A DNA stretch of 64,000 nt from JAJYSO01 sp964495935 (GTDB taxonomy: Bacteria > Bacteroidota > Bacteroidia > Flavobacteriales > Flavobacteriaceae). A program made the translations under genes and the position numbers. A model generated the notes under the pieces. The model ran no database searches and was not told the origin of the DNA. It saw only the letters and a program-made list of their open reading frames with translations. The first letter of the stretch is position 1. Each line of letters begins with the position of its first letter. The DNA lies in assembly GCA_964495935.1 (NCBI GenBank), contig CAZBXQ010000010.1:3756-67755 (forward strand), given 5' to 3'. Shown one piece after another: positions 54,257-63,998 of this stretch.

Positions 54257-55513
54257 TCACCCCTCTTGCCCCTCCTTCAAAAGCATTCTATGCAACATAA
54301 CCAAAGCTTCATAAACCGCCTTTTCTACGACTTTTTCACGCAGCTTTCCCAAGTGATATTCTCGTACTTCCATCTTGTTTTTTAGAGCTATAGCAATAAA
54401 TACAGTTCCCACTGCGGCATCACTATCCCCTTTGGTAGGACCTGCATTCCCGGTGGTCGCCACAGCTACATCGACTTGAAACAATTTCTGTGCCTGTAAT
54501 GCCATCGCCTCTGCCACCTCTCGACTCACCACCGAAAACTCCCGAATCACCGCCTTTGAAACTCCGAGAATTCTGGTTTTCATAGCGGTTTGATAAGGAA
54601 CAAGTCCCCCTCGATAATACACCGAAGCTCCCGGAATACCCGTAAAAAGAGCTGCAATCTTTCCTCCTGTACAACTTTCTGCGGTAGCCAGAGTCAGTTT
54701 ATGCTGTGTAAGCCGATCGGCAATATCCTCCTCTATATTATGCTCCCCTTCGTAACCCCCGAAAAAATCGCCTAACATTTTCTCCAGCCCCCGTAACCGG
54801 TCATGTAATACTTCTGCAATCTTTTTGCGATTTGCACCTCTTATCATTACCCGTAAACGCACCTTCCCGGGTTGCGGGAGGTAAGCCAGCTTCATCGATG
54901 ACGGTAAATCGGCCTCCCAGGTCTCGATTTTCTTTGCAATACGGCTTTCTCCCGCTCCATAACACAAAATGGTTTTCTGTAAAATATAAGGACGATCAAA
55001 ACGATCCTTCAACTTGGGGATGAGCTCGTCGGTAAGAATAGGCTTCATCTCATAGGGTACACCCGGTAAAGCTACATAGACCACTCCCTCATTTTCTATC
55101 CACATCCCGGGAGCCGTTCCATATTTATTATTCAGTATTCGGGCTCGGCCGGGCACCAAAGCCTGGTCCAGATGAACGGGCAATAAAGGTTCTTCTATCG
55201 AGGTAAAAAGCTCTTTTATATGATCCAAAACCGATTTATTTTCTATTAATTCATCTTCAAAATAGGTGCAAAAACATCGTTTTGTAAGATCATCATGAGT
55301 AGGCCCCAGCCCGCCTGTCACCACGACCAGATCAAAACCTTCAGAGGCTTCCTTGAGTGCTTTCAGGATCTCGTGGTCGGCATCGGGTATTGTTTTAATT
55401 TGTACGACATCCACCCCAATTTGTGTTAATTGCCGCCCGATAAAAGCCGCATTAGAATCGATTACCTGACCTATCAGCAGTTCATCACCTATGGTTATAA
55501 CAATTGCCTTCAT
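54257..55513 (-). CDS. cinA: CinA family protein (competence/damage-inducible, NMN amidase domain)
   Basis: A 418-residue two-domain protein. The N-terminal MoaB/MogA-like domain (ITIGDELLIGQVIDSNA, VTGGLGPTHDDLTK) binds nucleotide or molybdopterin-type ligands and in CinA acts as an ADP-ribose/NAD pyrophosphatase. The C-terminal domain (LATAESCTGGKIAALFTGIPGASVYYRGGLV, ATTGNAGPT) is nicotinamide-nucleotide amidase. It recycles pyridine nucleotides. Its promoter faces that of the divergent serine hydrolase. Confidence 0.9.
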   Translation of the reverse strand: MKAIVITIGDELLIGQVIDSNAAFIGRQLTQIGVDVVQIKTIPDADHEILKALKEASEGFDLVVVTGGLGPTHDDLTKRCFCTYFEDELIENKSVLDHIKELFTSIEEPLLPVHLDQALVPGRARILNNKYGTAPGMWIENEGVVYVALPGVPYEMKPILTDELIPKLKDRFDRPYILQKTILCYGAGESRIAKKIETWEADLPSSMKLAYLPQPGKVRLRVMIRGANRKKIAEVLHDRLRGLEKMLGDFFGGYEGEHNIEEDIADRLTQHKLTLATAESCTGGKIAALFTGIPGASVYYRGGLVPYQTAMKTRILGVSKAVIREFSVVSREVAEAMALQAQKLFQVDVAVATTGNAGPTKGDSDAAVGTVFIAIALKNKMEVREYHLGKLREKVVEKAVYEALVMLHRMLLKEGQEG

Positions 55514-55542
55514 ATTTTTGTTTCTTATTCCTTAAATCTATT

Positions 55543-55550
55543 CAAAAGTA
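55543..55550 (-). promoter_or_regulatory. -7 box of cinA
   Basis: The minus strand reads TACTTTTG, perfect TANNTTTG, 30 bases before the cinA start. The plus strand has a similar TACTTTTA box at 55561-55568 for the divergent gene, so the two form an inverted pair 10 bases apart. Confidence 0.5.
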
Positions 55551-55599
55551 ATTTTTATTGTACTTTTAAGAGCTATTGTTTCATACAAAACCTAATACT

Positions 55600-57132
55600 A
55601 TGTTCTTTCCCCGTCTTATCACCTTCATATTCTGTCTTTTAGAATTTGGATTACACGCCTTCGCTCAGGATTATGCTCCGCCCGTATTTACCGACCAGGA
55701 TAGGTTACAAAAAATCGAAGGCACCTATTCGCAATTGGATCAACTTTTTGAAGATTATGCCGAAGAACAAGATCTACCCTCAGTTTCCTATGGTCTGGTC
55801 GTCGATGGAAAGCTCGTACACGCACAATCGTTTGGTACTATTAATTACGAAAAAAATATAGATGCCGATCCCAAAAGTGCTTATCACATTGCCTCAATGA
55901 CAAAAAGTTTTACAGCAATGGCTATCCTTAAATTACGAGATGAAGGGAAACTTTCACTGGATGACCCGCTTGAAGAATATCTTCCGGAAGCCAAAAACAT
56001 GGATCTCCTGACCACTGATGCTCCAAAAATAACAATCCGCGATTTATTAACCCATCATGCCGGGTTCCCGGAAGATAATCCCTGGGGTGACCGTCAACTG
56101 GAACAATCGAATCAATGGCTTAAAGCCCTGTATCAAGAAGGATTACACCTCTCTACTGTTCCGGAAACAGGATATGAATACAGTAACCTTGGGTTTTCAA
56201 CACTGGGCTTGGTAATCCAAGCCGTGAGTGGCAAATCATATCAGGATTACATTCAGGAAAATATTTTTAAACCCTTGGGAATGAACGATACATACTGGGA
56301 ATACACCAAGGTTCCCGAAAGTCAATTGGCTATTGGATATCGAAAAGAAAACGGTGAGTTTGTAGCTCAGCCTCTTCTGCATAGCGGCTCCTTTGGGGCA
56401 ATGGGAGGGCTAATCACCAGTGTTGATGATTTTTCAAAATACATGGGGTTACATCTTTCGGCTTGGCCCCCACGTAGCGATAAGGATAAAGGTCCTATAA
56501 AACGAAGTTCCATACGGGAAATGCACCATCCTTGGAATTTTGCTCAGGTGCTCCCCCATGCAAAAAACGAAAAAGGAGAAAACTGTTATATTGTGGACTC
56601 TTATGGATACGGCCTACATCATTATGAAAATTGTGACGGCCAAATCTCCATCTGGCACAGTGGCGGATTACCGGGGTACGGCAGTCGCTGGCGAATTTTA
56701 CCTGATTACGGCTTCGGCATCGTAGTTTTTGCCAATAAAACCTATGCCCCAACCGGTGGAATTTTAGACCGGGCAATCAACCATCTCATTACAAAAGCCA
56801 ATTTAAAGCCGCGTGAGCTCCCTCCCTCCTCCTTTCTCCAAGATCGAAGGGTGGATCTGATTTCCGCCTTGCCAAATTGGGACAAAGACAACAACGAGAT
56901 TTTTGCCGATAACTTTTTTAAAGATCATTTTAAATCCGATTTAAGAGCAAAAACGCAGGAAGCCTTCAAAAAAATAGGAACTATCAAAAACGTATCGGAT
57001 GTAATCCCTGAAAATCAATTACGAGGCTACTTTATCATGGAAGGAGAAAACGGAGATTTAAAAATATGGTTTTCCCTAACCCCCGAACCCGCTCCGCGGA
57101 TTCAGGCTTTCCGCATCTCGATGATGGATTAA
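55600..57132 (+). CDS. exported serine hydrolase (class C beta-lactamase family)
   Basis: A 510-residue S12-type hydrolase. The start at 55600 gives signal MFFPRLITFIFCLLEFGLHA with cleavage after AQ; the TTG at 55576 adds eight residues and is rejected. The active serine is in SMTKSF (SxxK), YxN is in YEYSNLGFS and the third box is HSGGLPGYG. About 150 extra residues follow the catalytic core. These proteins are usually esterases or D-aminopeptidases rather than true beta-lactamases. Confidence 0.85.
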   Translation: MFFPRLITFIFCLLEFGLHAFAQDYAPPVFTDQDRLQKIEGTYSQLDQLFEDYAEEQDLPSVSYGLVVDGKLVHAQSFGTINYEKNIDADPKSAYHIASMTKSFTAMAILKLRDEGKLSLDDPLEEYLPEAKNMDLLTTDAPKITIRDLLTHHAGFPEDNPWGDRQLEQSNQWLKALYQEGLHLSTVPETGYEYSNLGFSTLGLVIQAVSGKSYQDYIQENIFKPLGMNDTYWEYTKVPESQLAIGYRKENGEFVAQPLLHSGSFGAMGGLITSVDDFSKYMGLHLSAWPPRSDKDKGPIKRSSIREMHHPWNFAQVLPHAKNEKGENCYIVDSYGYGLHHYENCDGQISIWHSGGLPGYGSRWRILPDYGFGIVVFANKTYAPTGGILDRAINHLITKANLKPRELPPSSFLQDRRVDLISALPNWDKDNNEIFADNFFKDHFKSDLRAKTQEAFKKIGTIKNVSDVIPENQLRGYFIMEGENGDLKIWFSLTPEPAPRIQAFRISMMD

Positions 57133-57299
57133 TACAATATCAAAAGGGAAAATCCTGATGGTCGCTTTACTACAAACGCTATAAAAAAGGGGGTTGTATC
57201 TGCCGTCGTCAATCCATAAGGATAGTCATCCATCGGGAGTATTTGAAATGAACTTTTTTAGAGGCTGGATGCGCCATACGAACAAACTATGACCTCTAT

Positions 57300-57914
57300 T
57301 TATTTTACCCGGACTTCAAAAATCGATTCTCCTTCGATAAACCCTTCCAGTTGATCTCCCACCTCCACTTTTCCAACTCCGGAAGGAGTCCCGGTAAAAA
57401 TAACATCACCTATTTTTAGGGTGAAATATTTAGAGATTTCTGCTATTAATTCGTCAATTTTCCAAAGCATGAATTTGGTATTTCCCTGCTGTACTCGCTC
57501 ATCATTTCTGATTAGCGAAAAATTAATATTCTGCAGATCTTCAAACACCGACTTCTTTAGCCACTTTTCCCCAATGACAGCAGCTCCATCAAATGCCTTG
57601 GCTTTTTCCCAGGGGAGTCCTTTTTCTTTCAGTTTTTGTTGAATATCACGAGCCGTAAAATCGATTCCCAATCCAATCTCTCGATAATACTTCCGAGCAA
57701 ACTGAGGTTGAATATATTTTCCAACCTTACAGATTTTTATCAGCAATTCTACCTCATAGTGTATTTCATCCGAGAACTCCGGAATATAAAAATCGGCATC
57801 CCGGTGAAGTTTGGCTGTTTCCGGCTTGACAAAAAGTACCGGATCTTCCGGGCGTTCATTGGCCAATTCTTCAATATGTGCTCCATAATTTCGGCCTACG
57901 CAAAGAATCTTCAT
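57300..57914 (-). CDS. fumarylacetoacetate hydrolase family protein
   Basis: A 204-residue FAH-fold enzyme (GRNYGAHIEELANERPEDPVL, the metal-binding glutamates in HYEVELLIKI, and GDVIFTGTPSGVGKVEVGDQ). Members split C-C bonds of oxo-acids or act as oxaloacetate decarboxylases or tautomerases. It follows the exonuclease gene without a gap, so it is probably in one operon with it; no functional link is known. Confidence 0.85.
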   Translation of the reverse strand: MKILCVGRNYGAHIEELANERPEDPVLFVKPETAKLHRDADFYIPEFSDEIHYEVELLIKICKVGKYIQPQFARKYYREIGLGIDFTARDIQQKLKEKGLPWEKAKAFDGAAVIGEKWLKKSVFEDLQNINFSLIRNDERVQQGNTKFMLWKIDELIAEISKYFTLKIGDVIFTGTPSGVGKVEVGDQLEGFIEGESIFEVRVK

Positions 57915-58691
57915 TTATTCAAATTTATCGGTTAGTTTCCGCAGTTTAATCTCCGAAAGCACCTTCTTGGTATAACGGGGGAAATTTGCATTTTGGATCC
58001 ATCCGAAATATCCGGGTTCCTTCTCCAGGATCTCTTCCACTCGCTTTCCTTTGTGTTTTCCAAAGGTAAAAATTTCCTTTCCTTCTTGGTCATAAGCCAA
58101 AAATCCGGCAAAATCGGCACGTTTTTTATGAGAACTGAATTTGGCCAACCACTCAATATCGTTTTCAAGATCGTCATAGCGTTCCAATTGCCCTTTCAGA
58201 ACTTCATAAGTTGCCCGGGTATCTGCTTCTGCGCTGTGGGCATCGGTCAGCTCTAAATCACAATAAAATTTATAAGCGGCCTCGAGAGTACGCTTTTCCT
58301 TCTTGTGAAAAATAGTTTGTACATCTACCGCATAAACATTTTTTAAGTTGAAATCAACCCCGGCTCGCAACAGTTCCTCTGCCAATAGCGGCACATCAAA
58401 ACGATCACTGTTATACCCCCCTAAATCACATCCTTTTATAAAATCATAAACTCGATGTGCTAATTCTTTAAAGGTCGGCTCGTCGGCAACATCTTCATTT
58501 GATATTCCATGAATGGCCGTAGCTTCAGCAGGAATCGGGATTTCCGGATTTACCCGCCAGGTGTGGCTCTCTTTATTGCCATTGGGAAAAATCTTCAAGA
58601 TTGAGATTTCCACAATCCGGTCATTAGCCACATTAATCCCGGTACTCTCCAAATCAAAAAAACAGATCGGCTTCTTAAGTTTTAATTGCAT
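57915..58691 (-). CDS. DnaQ-like 3'-5' exonuclease
   Basis: A 258-residue DEDDh exonuclease. Exo I is FFDLESTGI, Exo II is GYNSDRFDVPLL and Exo III is HSAEADTRATYEV. After the core, residues 210-250 (FTFGKHKGKRVEEI, ending ARYTKK-like) form the small extra domain found in Flavobacteriaceae members. The ATG at 58691 (MQLKLKKPICFF) is preferred over 58709. It adjoins the FAH gene. Confidence 0.88.
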   Translation of the reverse strand: MQLKLKKPICFFDLESTGINVANDRIVEISILKIFPNGNKESHTWRVNPEIPIPAEATAIHGISNEDVADEPTFKELAHRVYDFIKGCDLGGYNSDRFDVPLLAEELLRAGVDFNLKNVYAVDVQTIFHKKEKRTLEAAYKFYCDLELTDAHSAEADTRATYEVLKGQLERYDDLENDIEWLAKFSSHKKRADFAGFLAYDQEGKEIFTFGKHKGKRVEEILEKEPGYFGWIQNANFPRYTKKVLSEIKLRKLTDKFE

Positions 58692-58823
58692 ATTCCAAAA
58701 TTTTGACAAAGATAAAAAGAGGCTTCTTAAACCTTAAACAATTGTCCATAAAATAAATTAAGAGTCTCAAAATCCGAATCCAAAGATTCACAAAACCTTA
58801 ATTCCACATCCCTTATATTTTAG

Positions 58824-58831
58824 TACTTTTG
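58824..58831 (+). promoter_or_regulatory. -7 box of the DUF368 operon
   Basis: TACTTTTG, perfect TANNTTTG, 25 bases before the first DUF368 start. No TTG at the expected upstream distance. Confidence 0.5.
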
Positions 58832-58856
58832 GCAGCAATCATTTTCATTTTTCCCA

Positions 58857-59828
58857 ATGCATTCAAATCAACGGAGTTTCAAGGATTATTTAATTATTTC
58901 CCTAAAAGGAATTGCCATGGGAGCTGCCGATACGGTACCCGGAGTATCGGGAGGCACTATCGCCTTTATCACCGGAATCTACGAAGAACTGATTACAACC
59001 TTGGGGAAAATCGATATTTCCTTGCTAAAGGTGTGGAAAAAGGAGGGCTTCGCAAAAATGTGGGAAAAATTAAACGGCAATTTTCTAATCGCACTCCTTA
59101 CCGGAGTCGGTTTCAGTATTTTCACCCTGATGCGGCTGGCACGCTATCTTCTGGAAAATCACCCCCTTGCGGTGTGGGCTTTTTTCTTTGGATTGGTTCT
59201 GGCCAGTATCGGATATGTAGCCAAACAAATAAAAAAATGGAACGGTGCGACCCTTGCAGCCTTGGTATTAGCCGCTGTAGCCGCTTATTTTGTGACTTCT
59301 TTTTCTGCTTTGAGCAATACCGAACACAGTTATTTATTCCTCTTTATGGCGGGTGCGGTTGCCGTATGTGCCATGATTCTTCCCGGAATCTCCGGAGCCT
59401 ATATTTTACTCTTGCTCGGGGCCTATGAAGAAATCACCAAAGCTGTAAGCGACCTGGATATCAAAAAATTATTCTTCACCGGAATGGGAATTATTGTGGG
59501 GCTTATGAGCTTTTCAAGATTTCTCAAATGGCTGTTCTCCAAATATGAGCAGGTAACACTGGCCGCCTTAACCGGTTTTATTGCGGGGTCATTAAACAAA
59601 ATATGGCCCTGGAAGAAGGTAGTCGATTACCAAATCATAGACCATCAACTGCAAATCTTATCCGAAAAATCAGTGTGGCCGGCAAATTACCAAGGCTATC
59701 CTATGCTTGGCAAAAACGGCATTAGTTTTGTAGATAAAGACCCACAAATCGGGACCGTTTTTTTGTTTTCGGTTATTGGTTTTATCCTTATATTAGGATT
59801 AGAGCAATTGGCTAAAAAATTTGAATAA
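58857..59828 (+). CDS. DUF368 membrane protein (PopT-type), first copy
   Basis: A 323-residue polytopic membrane protein. Two inverted-repeat motifs mark DUF368: GAADTVPGVSGGTIAFITG near the N-terminus and CAMILPGISGAYILLLLG in the middle. DUF368 (PopT) proteins have been identified as undecaprenyl phosphate flippases that recycle the lipid carrier for cell-wall synthesis. Its stop overlaps the start of the second copy (one base, TAATG). It is followed by aroE in the same operon. Confidence 0.88.
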   Translation: MHSNQRSFKDYLIISLKGIAMGAADTVPGVSGGTIAFITGIYEELITTLGKIDISLLKVWKKEGFAKMWEKLNGNFLIALLTGVGFSIFTLMRLARYLLENHPLAVWAFFFGLVLASIGYVAKQIKKWNGATLAALVLAAVAAYFVTSFSALSNTEHSYLFLFMAGAVAVCAMILPGISGAYILLLLGAYEEITKAVSDLDIKKLFFTGMGIIVGLMSFSRFLKWLFSKYEQVTLAALTGFIAGSLNKIWPWKKVVDYQIIDHQLQILSEKSVWPANYQGYPMLGKNGISFVDKDPQIGTVFLFSVIGFILILGLEQLAKKFE

Positions 59829-60844
59829 TGCAATCCTACAGAACCTTAAAAGACTGGATTTTCCTTGTTCTGAAGGGAATTGGGATGGGTGCTGCCAATA
59901 AGGTTCCGGGAGTCTCCGGAGGAATTGTTGCTTTTGTTGCCGGATTTTACGAGGAATTTATCTACTCCCTAAAAAAAATTAATGGAAAAGCCTTCCTCCT
60001 TCTCTTTAACGGACGATTTAAAAGTTTCTTCAACTATATTAATGCCAAATTCCTGGGACTTCTTTTTCTGGGCATGATCATTAGTTATTTTAGCGTCTCA
60101 AAACTCTTAGATTATTGGATTACCCACTATGAATTATGGGTTTGGTCGGGTTTTTTTGGAATGATTGTAGGCTCAATCTATTATATTGCCAAAGATTTCA
60201 ACCTCAAATCCGGTAGGAATTTATTTTTTATCCTCTTGGGGATTCTTGGAGGTATTGCCATAAGCCTACTCGAACCGGCACATGAAAATGACAACCTGTG
60301 GTTTGTCTTTATTTGTGGCATCATTGGGGTCACCGGCATGACTCTCCCCGGACTCTCCGGTTCTTTCATCCTCATGTTAATGGGCAATTATGTTTTACTG
60401 CTGGTTGATTCTGTGAATGCATTATATGATACTTTTGCCGAACTTCTGCACTTTGATTTTTCTTTTATTTATAACACCGGTAGAATTCGAATGCTTAAAG
60501 TCTTGGCCTCCTTTACTTTGGGATCAGTAGTCGGCCTGGTATCCTTATCCCACGTTTTGGCCTATGTTTTAAAACGATTCAGAGATTATACGTATGCCCT
60601 CATCATCGGTTTTACAACCGGTTCCCTCGGGGTAGTATGGCCCTGGAAAGAAGAGATTTTCAAAGTTAATGATATGGGGGAAATTCTTCGTGATCAAAAT
60701 CACGAACCTATTATTGCAAAATATGAACGGTATTGGCCAATTTTATCAGATTCTTCGACTTGGTGGGGTATTTTTTTTATTTTTGCAGGAGTCTTACTCG
60801 TAGTTAGCTTGGAATACTACGGCCATAAAAAGATGAGATTATGA
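59828..60844 (+). CDS. DUF368 membrane protein (PopT-type), second copy
   Basis: A 338-residue paralogue of the preceding gene with the same two motifs (GAANKVPGVSGGIVAFVAG and GVTGMTLPGLSGSFILMLMG) and the same helix layout. The two differ by more than half of their residues, so this is an old duplication. Its stop and the aroE start overlap by four bases (ATGA). Confidence 0.88.
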   Translation: MQSYRTLKDWIFLVLKGIGMGAANKVPGVSGGIVAFVAGFYEEFIYSLKKINGKAFLLLFNGRFKSFFNYINAKFLGLLFLGMIISYFSVSKLLDYWITHYELWVWSGFFGMIVGSIYYIAKDFNLKSGRNLFFILLGILGGIAISLLEPAHENDNLWFVFICGIIGVTGMTLPGLSGSFILMLMGNYVLLLVDSVNALYDTFAELLHFDFSFIYNTGRIRMLKVLASFTLGSVVGLVSLSHVLAYVLKRFRDYTYALIIGFTTGSLGVVWPWKEEIFKVNDMGEILRDQNHEPIIAKYERYWPILSDSSTWWGIFFIFAGVLLVVSLEYYGHKKMRL

Positions 60845-61581
60845 ATACGTATGGGTTGATAGGAAATCCGGTTGAGCATTCCTTTTCAGAAAAATATTTT
60901 AATGAAAAATTTAAGCGTGAAAAAATTTCGGCAGAATACAAAACTTTCCCGTTAAACGATATTACCGAAATTCAGGACCTCATCCAAAAAGAAAAGGAAC
61001 TAAAAGGGCTTAACGTCACCATTCCTTACAAGGAAAAGATTATTCCTTTTTTAGACGAAGTCGAGCCGCAGGCCGCCAATATTGGTGCGGTCAATACCAT
61101 TAAGTTTGTCAATGGAAAACGAATTGGGTACAATTCTGATGTTTTTGGATTTATGAAATCTCTTTTCCCGCTATTGGAAAAACAACATACGCACGCTCTG
61201 GTTCTCGGCACAGGAGGGGCCTCAAAAGCCATTGTACATGCTCTGAATTCTCTGGGAGTAGAATACAAAATGGTATCCCGAACTCCAAACGAAAATCAAC
61301 TGGGATATCCCGATCTAAACGAAGAGATCATAGAGGAATACAAACTGATTATTAATTGTACGCCGCTGGGAACCTATCCCCACACCAACGAATCTCCGGC
61401 TATCCCCTATTCGTTTTTGGGCTCTGAGCACCTGTTATACGACCTCACCTACAATCCGGCAATCACTCAATTTCTGGCACACGGGCAACAACAAGGTTGT
61501 AAGATTTTTAACGGACAGAAAATGCTGGAATATCAGGCCGAACGCAGTTGGGAAATATGGAATAAAAAGGGGTCCATATAA
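60841..61581 (+). CDS. aroE: shikimate dehydrogenase
   Basis: A 246-residue enzyme reducing 3-dehydroshikimate with NADPH in chorismate synthesis. The substrate site YGLIGNPVEHSFSEKYFNEKF, LNVTIPYKE (catalytic lysine), GAVNTI, NAD-loop LGTGGASKAI and DLTYNP, FNGQKMLEYQAERSW are all standard. Translationally coupled to the DUF368 genes; last in the operon. Confidence 0.93.
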   Translation: MNTYGLIGNPVEHSFSEKYFNEKFKREKISAEYKTFPLNDITEIQDLIQKEKELKGLNVTIPYKEKIIPFLDEVEPQAANIGAVNTIKFVNGKRIGYNSDVFGFMKSLFPLLEKQHTHALVLGTGGASKAIVHALNSLGVEYKMVSRTPNENQLGYPDLNEEIIEEYKLIINCTPLGTYPHTNESPAIPYSFLGSEHLLYDLTYNPAITQFLAHGQQQGCKIFNGQKMLEYQAERSWEIWNKKGSI

Positions 61582-61660
61582 AACTCGTAAATATTCCGGG
61601 TTGAATTTTCCTCTGTATCTTGCATATATAATGATGTTGTCTGACTATTAAAATAAAAAT

Positions 61661-63058
61661 ATGCATAAATCAATCTTAATAATTTTATTCTTGCTTATTC
61701 CCTATTTCGGATTTTCTCAATCTGAAAATTATTCAACAGCAATAGAAAATTTTAAGAAGGAATATAATGTTGAAAATTTCAGTAATATTTTTGATTCATT
61801 TTCACCCGAAATGAAAGATGCTCTTCCCTTAGAAAAATCGAAACAATTCTTCAAAGGTTTAAAAACTCAGGCAGGGAAAATTGAACAATATGATTTTAAA
61901 GGATTTTCTCAAGGAACCTATGCGGAGTATAAAACTAAATTTGAGAAGATGACTTTTTCAGTCAATATGTCTGTGGGCGACAATGGTAAAATCAATGGTC
62001 TTTTTATCAAACCATTTGAAGAATCAACTAAAAACGTCGAAATAACTAATGATTTAAGCCTCTACCCTAAGGAAATTTCTAAAATTGTCTTTTCGAGAAC
62101 CAAAAATTTCCCCAATAAGACACAATCATCAATTGCAATCATTAAGAATGATACAACAGCATATTATGGAGTTATAAAAACCAAAGACACCATAAAACCA
62201 ATCGAAAATCAGAACAAAATATTTGAAATAGGTTCAATAACGAAAGTTTTCACGGCTTCTGTTTTAGCTTCGCTTGTCAAAGAAGGTAAGATTAAGTTAT
62301 CAGATAATATCAATAAATACTATCCTTTCACATTTCACAACAATCATAAAATAACTTTTGAAAGTTTAGCTAATCACACTTCAGGACTTCCCGCATTACC
62401 CAATAATTTCGATTTATCCAACTCTCAAAATCCATATAGAAATTACGATATCAAAAAATTAAATATTTACTTGAAAGACTCTTTAAACCTTGATAACTCA
62501 CCCGAAAAATATTCCTATTCCAATCTTGGCGCAGGACTTCTCGCACATTCCCTTGGTTTATCTCAAAAAAAGGCATTCAAGGATATACTTCGAGATAAAA
62601 TCTTGAAAAAATATAAAATGGAAAATACATTTTTGGAACAAAAAGAATTTAAAACTCTTGTGAAAGGTAGAAATGCAGAAGGCGGCCTAACTTCAAATTG
62701 GGATTTTGACGTGTTATTTGGTGCAGGTGGCATTCTTTCAACTACCGAAGATTTAGCGAAATTTGTTCAAGCTGAATTTAACCCCCAAAACGAAGAACTT
62801 TCATTGACGCAAAAATCAACTTTCAAAATTGATGATAGCTTAGAAATCGGATTAGGTTGGCATATTAAAAAGACAGAAGACAAAAACAATCTATACTGGC
62901 ACAATGGCGGAACAGGTGGCTACAGATCTATAATTGTATTTGACCCGAAGGCTAAAAATGCAATAATCATTTTATCCAATGTTTCAGCCTTTAATCAAAA
63001 CAACGAAAATATTGATAAATTAGGATTCGATTTAATCAATGAAGAAATCAACAAATGA
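61661..63058 (+). CDS. exported serine hydrolase with DUF3887-like N-terminal domain
   Basis: A 465-residue protein: signal MHKSILIILFLLIPYFGFSQ, a domain of about 100 residues (residues 22-125, like DUF3887), then an S12 beta-lactamase-family domain. SITKVF (SxxK), YSYSNLGAG (YxN) and HNGGTGGYRS (HxG) are present. Codon use and the gene as a whole are markedly more AT-rich than the genes to its left, suggesting transfer. It is only distantly similar to the hydrolase at 55600-57132. Confidence 0.83.
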   Translation: MHKSILIILFLLIPYFGFSQSENYSTAIENFKKEYNVENFSNIFDSFSPEMKDALPLEKSKQFFKGLKTQAGKIEQYDFKGFSQGTYAEYKTKFEKMTFSVNMSVGDNGKINGLFIKPFEESTKNVEITNDLSLYPKEISKIVFSRTKNFPNKTQSSIAIIKNDTTAYYGVIKTKDTIKPIENQNKIFEIGSITKVFTASVLASLVKEGKIKLSDNINKYYPFTFHNNHKITFESLANHTSGLPALPNNFDLSNSQNPYRNYDIKKLNIYLKDSLNLDNSPEKYSYSNLGAGLLAHSLGLSQKKAFKDILRDKILKKYKMENTFLEQKEFKTLVKGRNAEGGLTSNWDFDVLFGAGGILSTTEDLAKFVQAEFNPQNEELSLTQKSTFKIDDSLEIGLGWHIKKTEDKNNLYWHNGGTGGYRSIIVFDPKAKNAIIILSNVSAFNQNNENIDKLGFDLINEEINK

Positions 63059-63114
63059 AAGTGAAAATTAAATAATGACCAAACCATAGATATTTAAAAT
63101 TGTGTTAGCCTCAA

Positions 63115-63513
63115 ATGGTAGAAAAAGATTTTATAAAACGTGTTATTGAAAACACCTTCGAATTTGTTCGGAAACTTTTAAAAATGGACTTTGAAGAAAA
63201 TCAAGAAGCATTTATTCAAGAAAGCTCTGATTTCTTACGAGATTCTTTTAATATCAATACACCCACGGAAGATTCCCTAAAAAACATCTTTGAAACCGTA
63301 ACTAACCAGAATGAACTTAAAAGGATAAATATTATTTTATTTCGATTGAGTATAGCACAGGGTTCTATAGATTTGGATAAAGGGAAAAACCTCTATGAAC
63401 TTTTCAAAAAAGCATTTGAAAATAATAACAAAACATTCTTTTTCACAAAAGACAAACTCGATTTGGAAATTGATGAGCTCAAAATAAAGAACGAAAAAAT
63501 GTTCAATATTTAA
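63115..63513 (+). CDS. hypothetical helical protein
   Basis: A 132-residue, mainly helical, soluble protein (VEKDFIKRVIENTFEFVRKL, ELKRINIILFRLSIAQG, a lysine-rich end). It resembles small uncharacterised proteins of Bacteroidota, but I recognise no domain of known function. Its last codons, ATGTTCAATATTTAA, overlap the position where a start for the next (broken) gene would be expected. Confidence 0.55.
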   Translation: MVEKDFIKRVIENTFEFVRKLLKMDFEENQEAFIQESSDFLRDSFNINTPTEDSLKNIFETVTNQNELKRINIILFRLSIAQGSIDLDKGKNLYELFKKAFENNNKTFFFTKDKLDLEIDELKIKNEKMFNI

Positions 63514-63998
63514 AACAAATTAAAGAAATTCATCAACCCTAATAAAGAAGAATCAAGTCAAGAGTTTAATGAAAAATGGTCGGCTCATCTCTTCTACGTT
63601 GATCGAAAAAATGTATTGTTTTTGCCCATAAAGAAACCTTATATTCTTTTGTCATTCCTAACTTCAAAAAGACAAACCCCATACATACATTGTCAGAGCA
63701 GATTATCGAAGAACTTAAAAACCAACTCCATTCGGACGGTATAAATATCAATTCTGTATTCAATTATTTCGAACTGACAAGTTCTCAAAATATTTATTTT
63801 CGTAAAACCGATAACGACCAAAAAACGCTCGCTTGGATTAGAGATTTAATACAAAACATTAAAGCTCACCTGCGGATTAATGAAGGAGATAGTATAGATA
63901 AGGTAATTTGTTATGCTCATCATAATATGAATGAAATACCAGTTGGTAGCCGTCAATATGCAAGGCCGACTGAAATGCTCTTGGAGAAATTAAAGTAA
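63514..63998 (+). pseudogene. DUF6933-like gene with frameshift
   Basis: From 63514 a frame reads NKEESSQEFNEKWSAHLFYV up to DRK, then continues in the next frame as KCIVFAHKETLYSFVIPNF and on to the stop at 63996-63998. The two frames join at a run of six A (63606-63611); one more A would restore DRKKC. The NEKWSAHLFYVDRKKC pattern is typical of DUF6933. There is also no in-frame start codon after the stop at 63511. It is either a true pseudogene or a sequence error. Confidence 0.7.

Noticed and set aside
61661..63998. Possible toxin-antitoxin or defence cassette in the AT-rich end
   Set aside because: The genes are a serine hydrolase, an orphan and a broken DUF6933-like gene; no nuclease, toxin or defence motif was seen.
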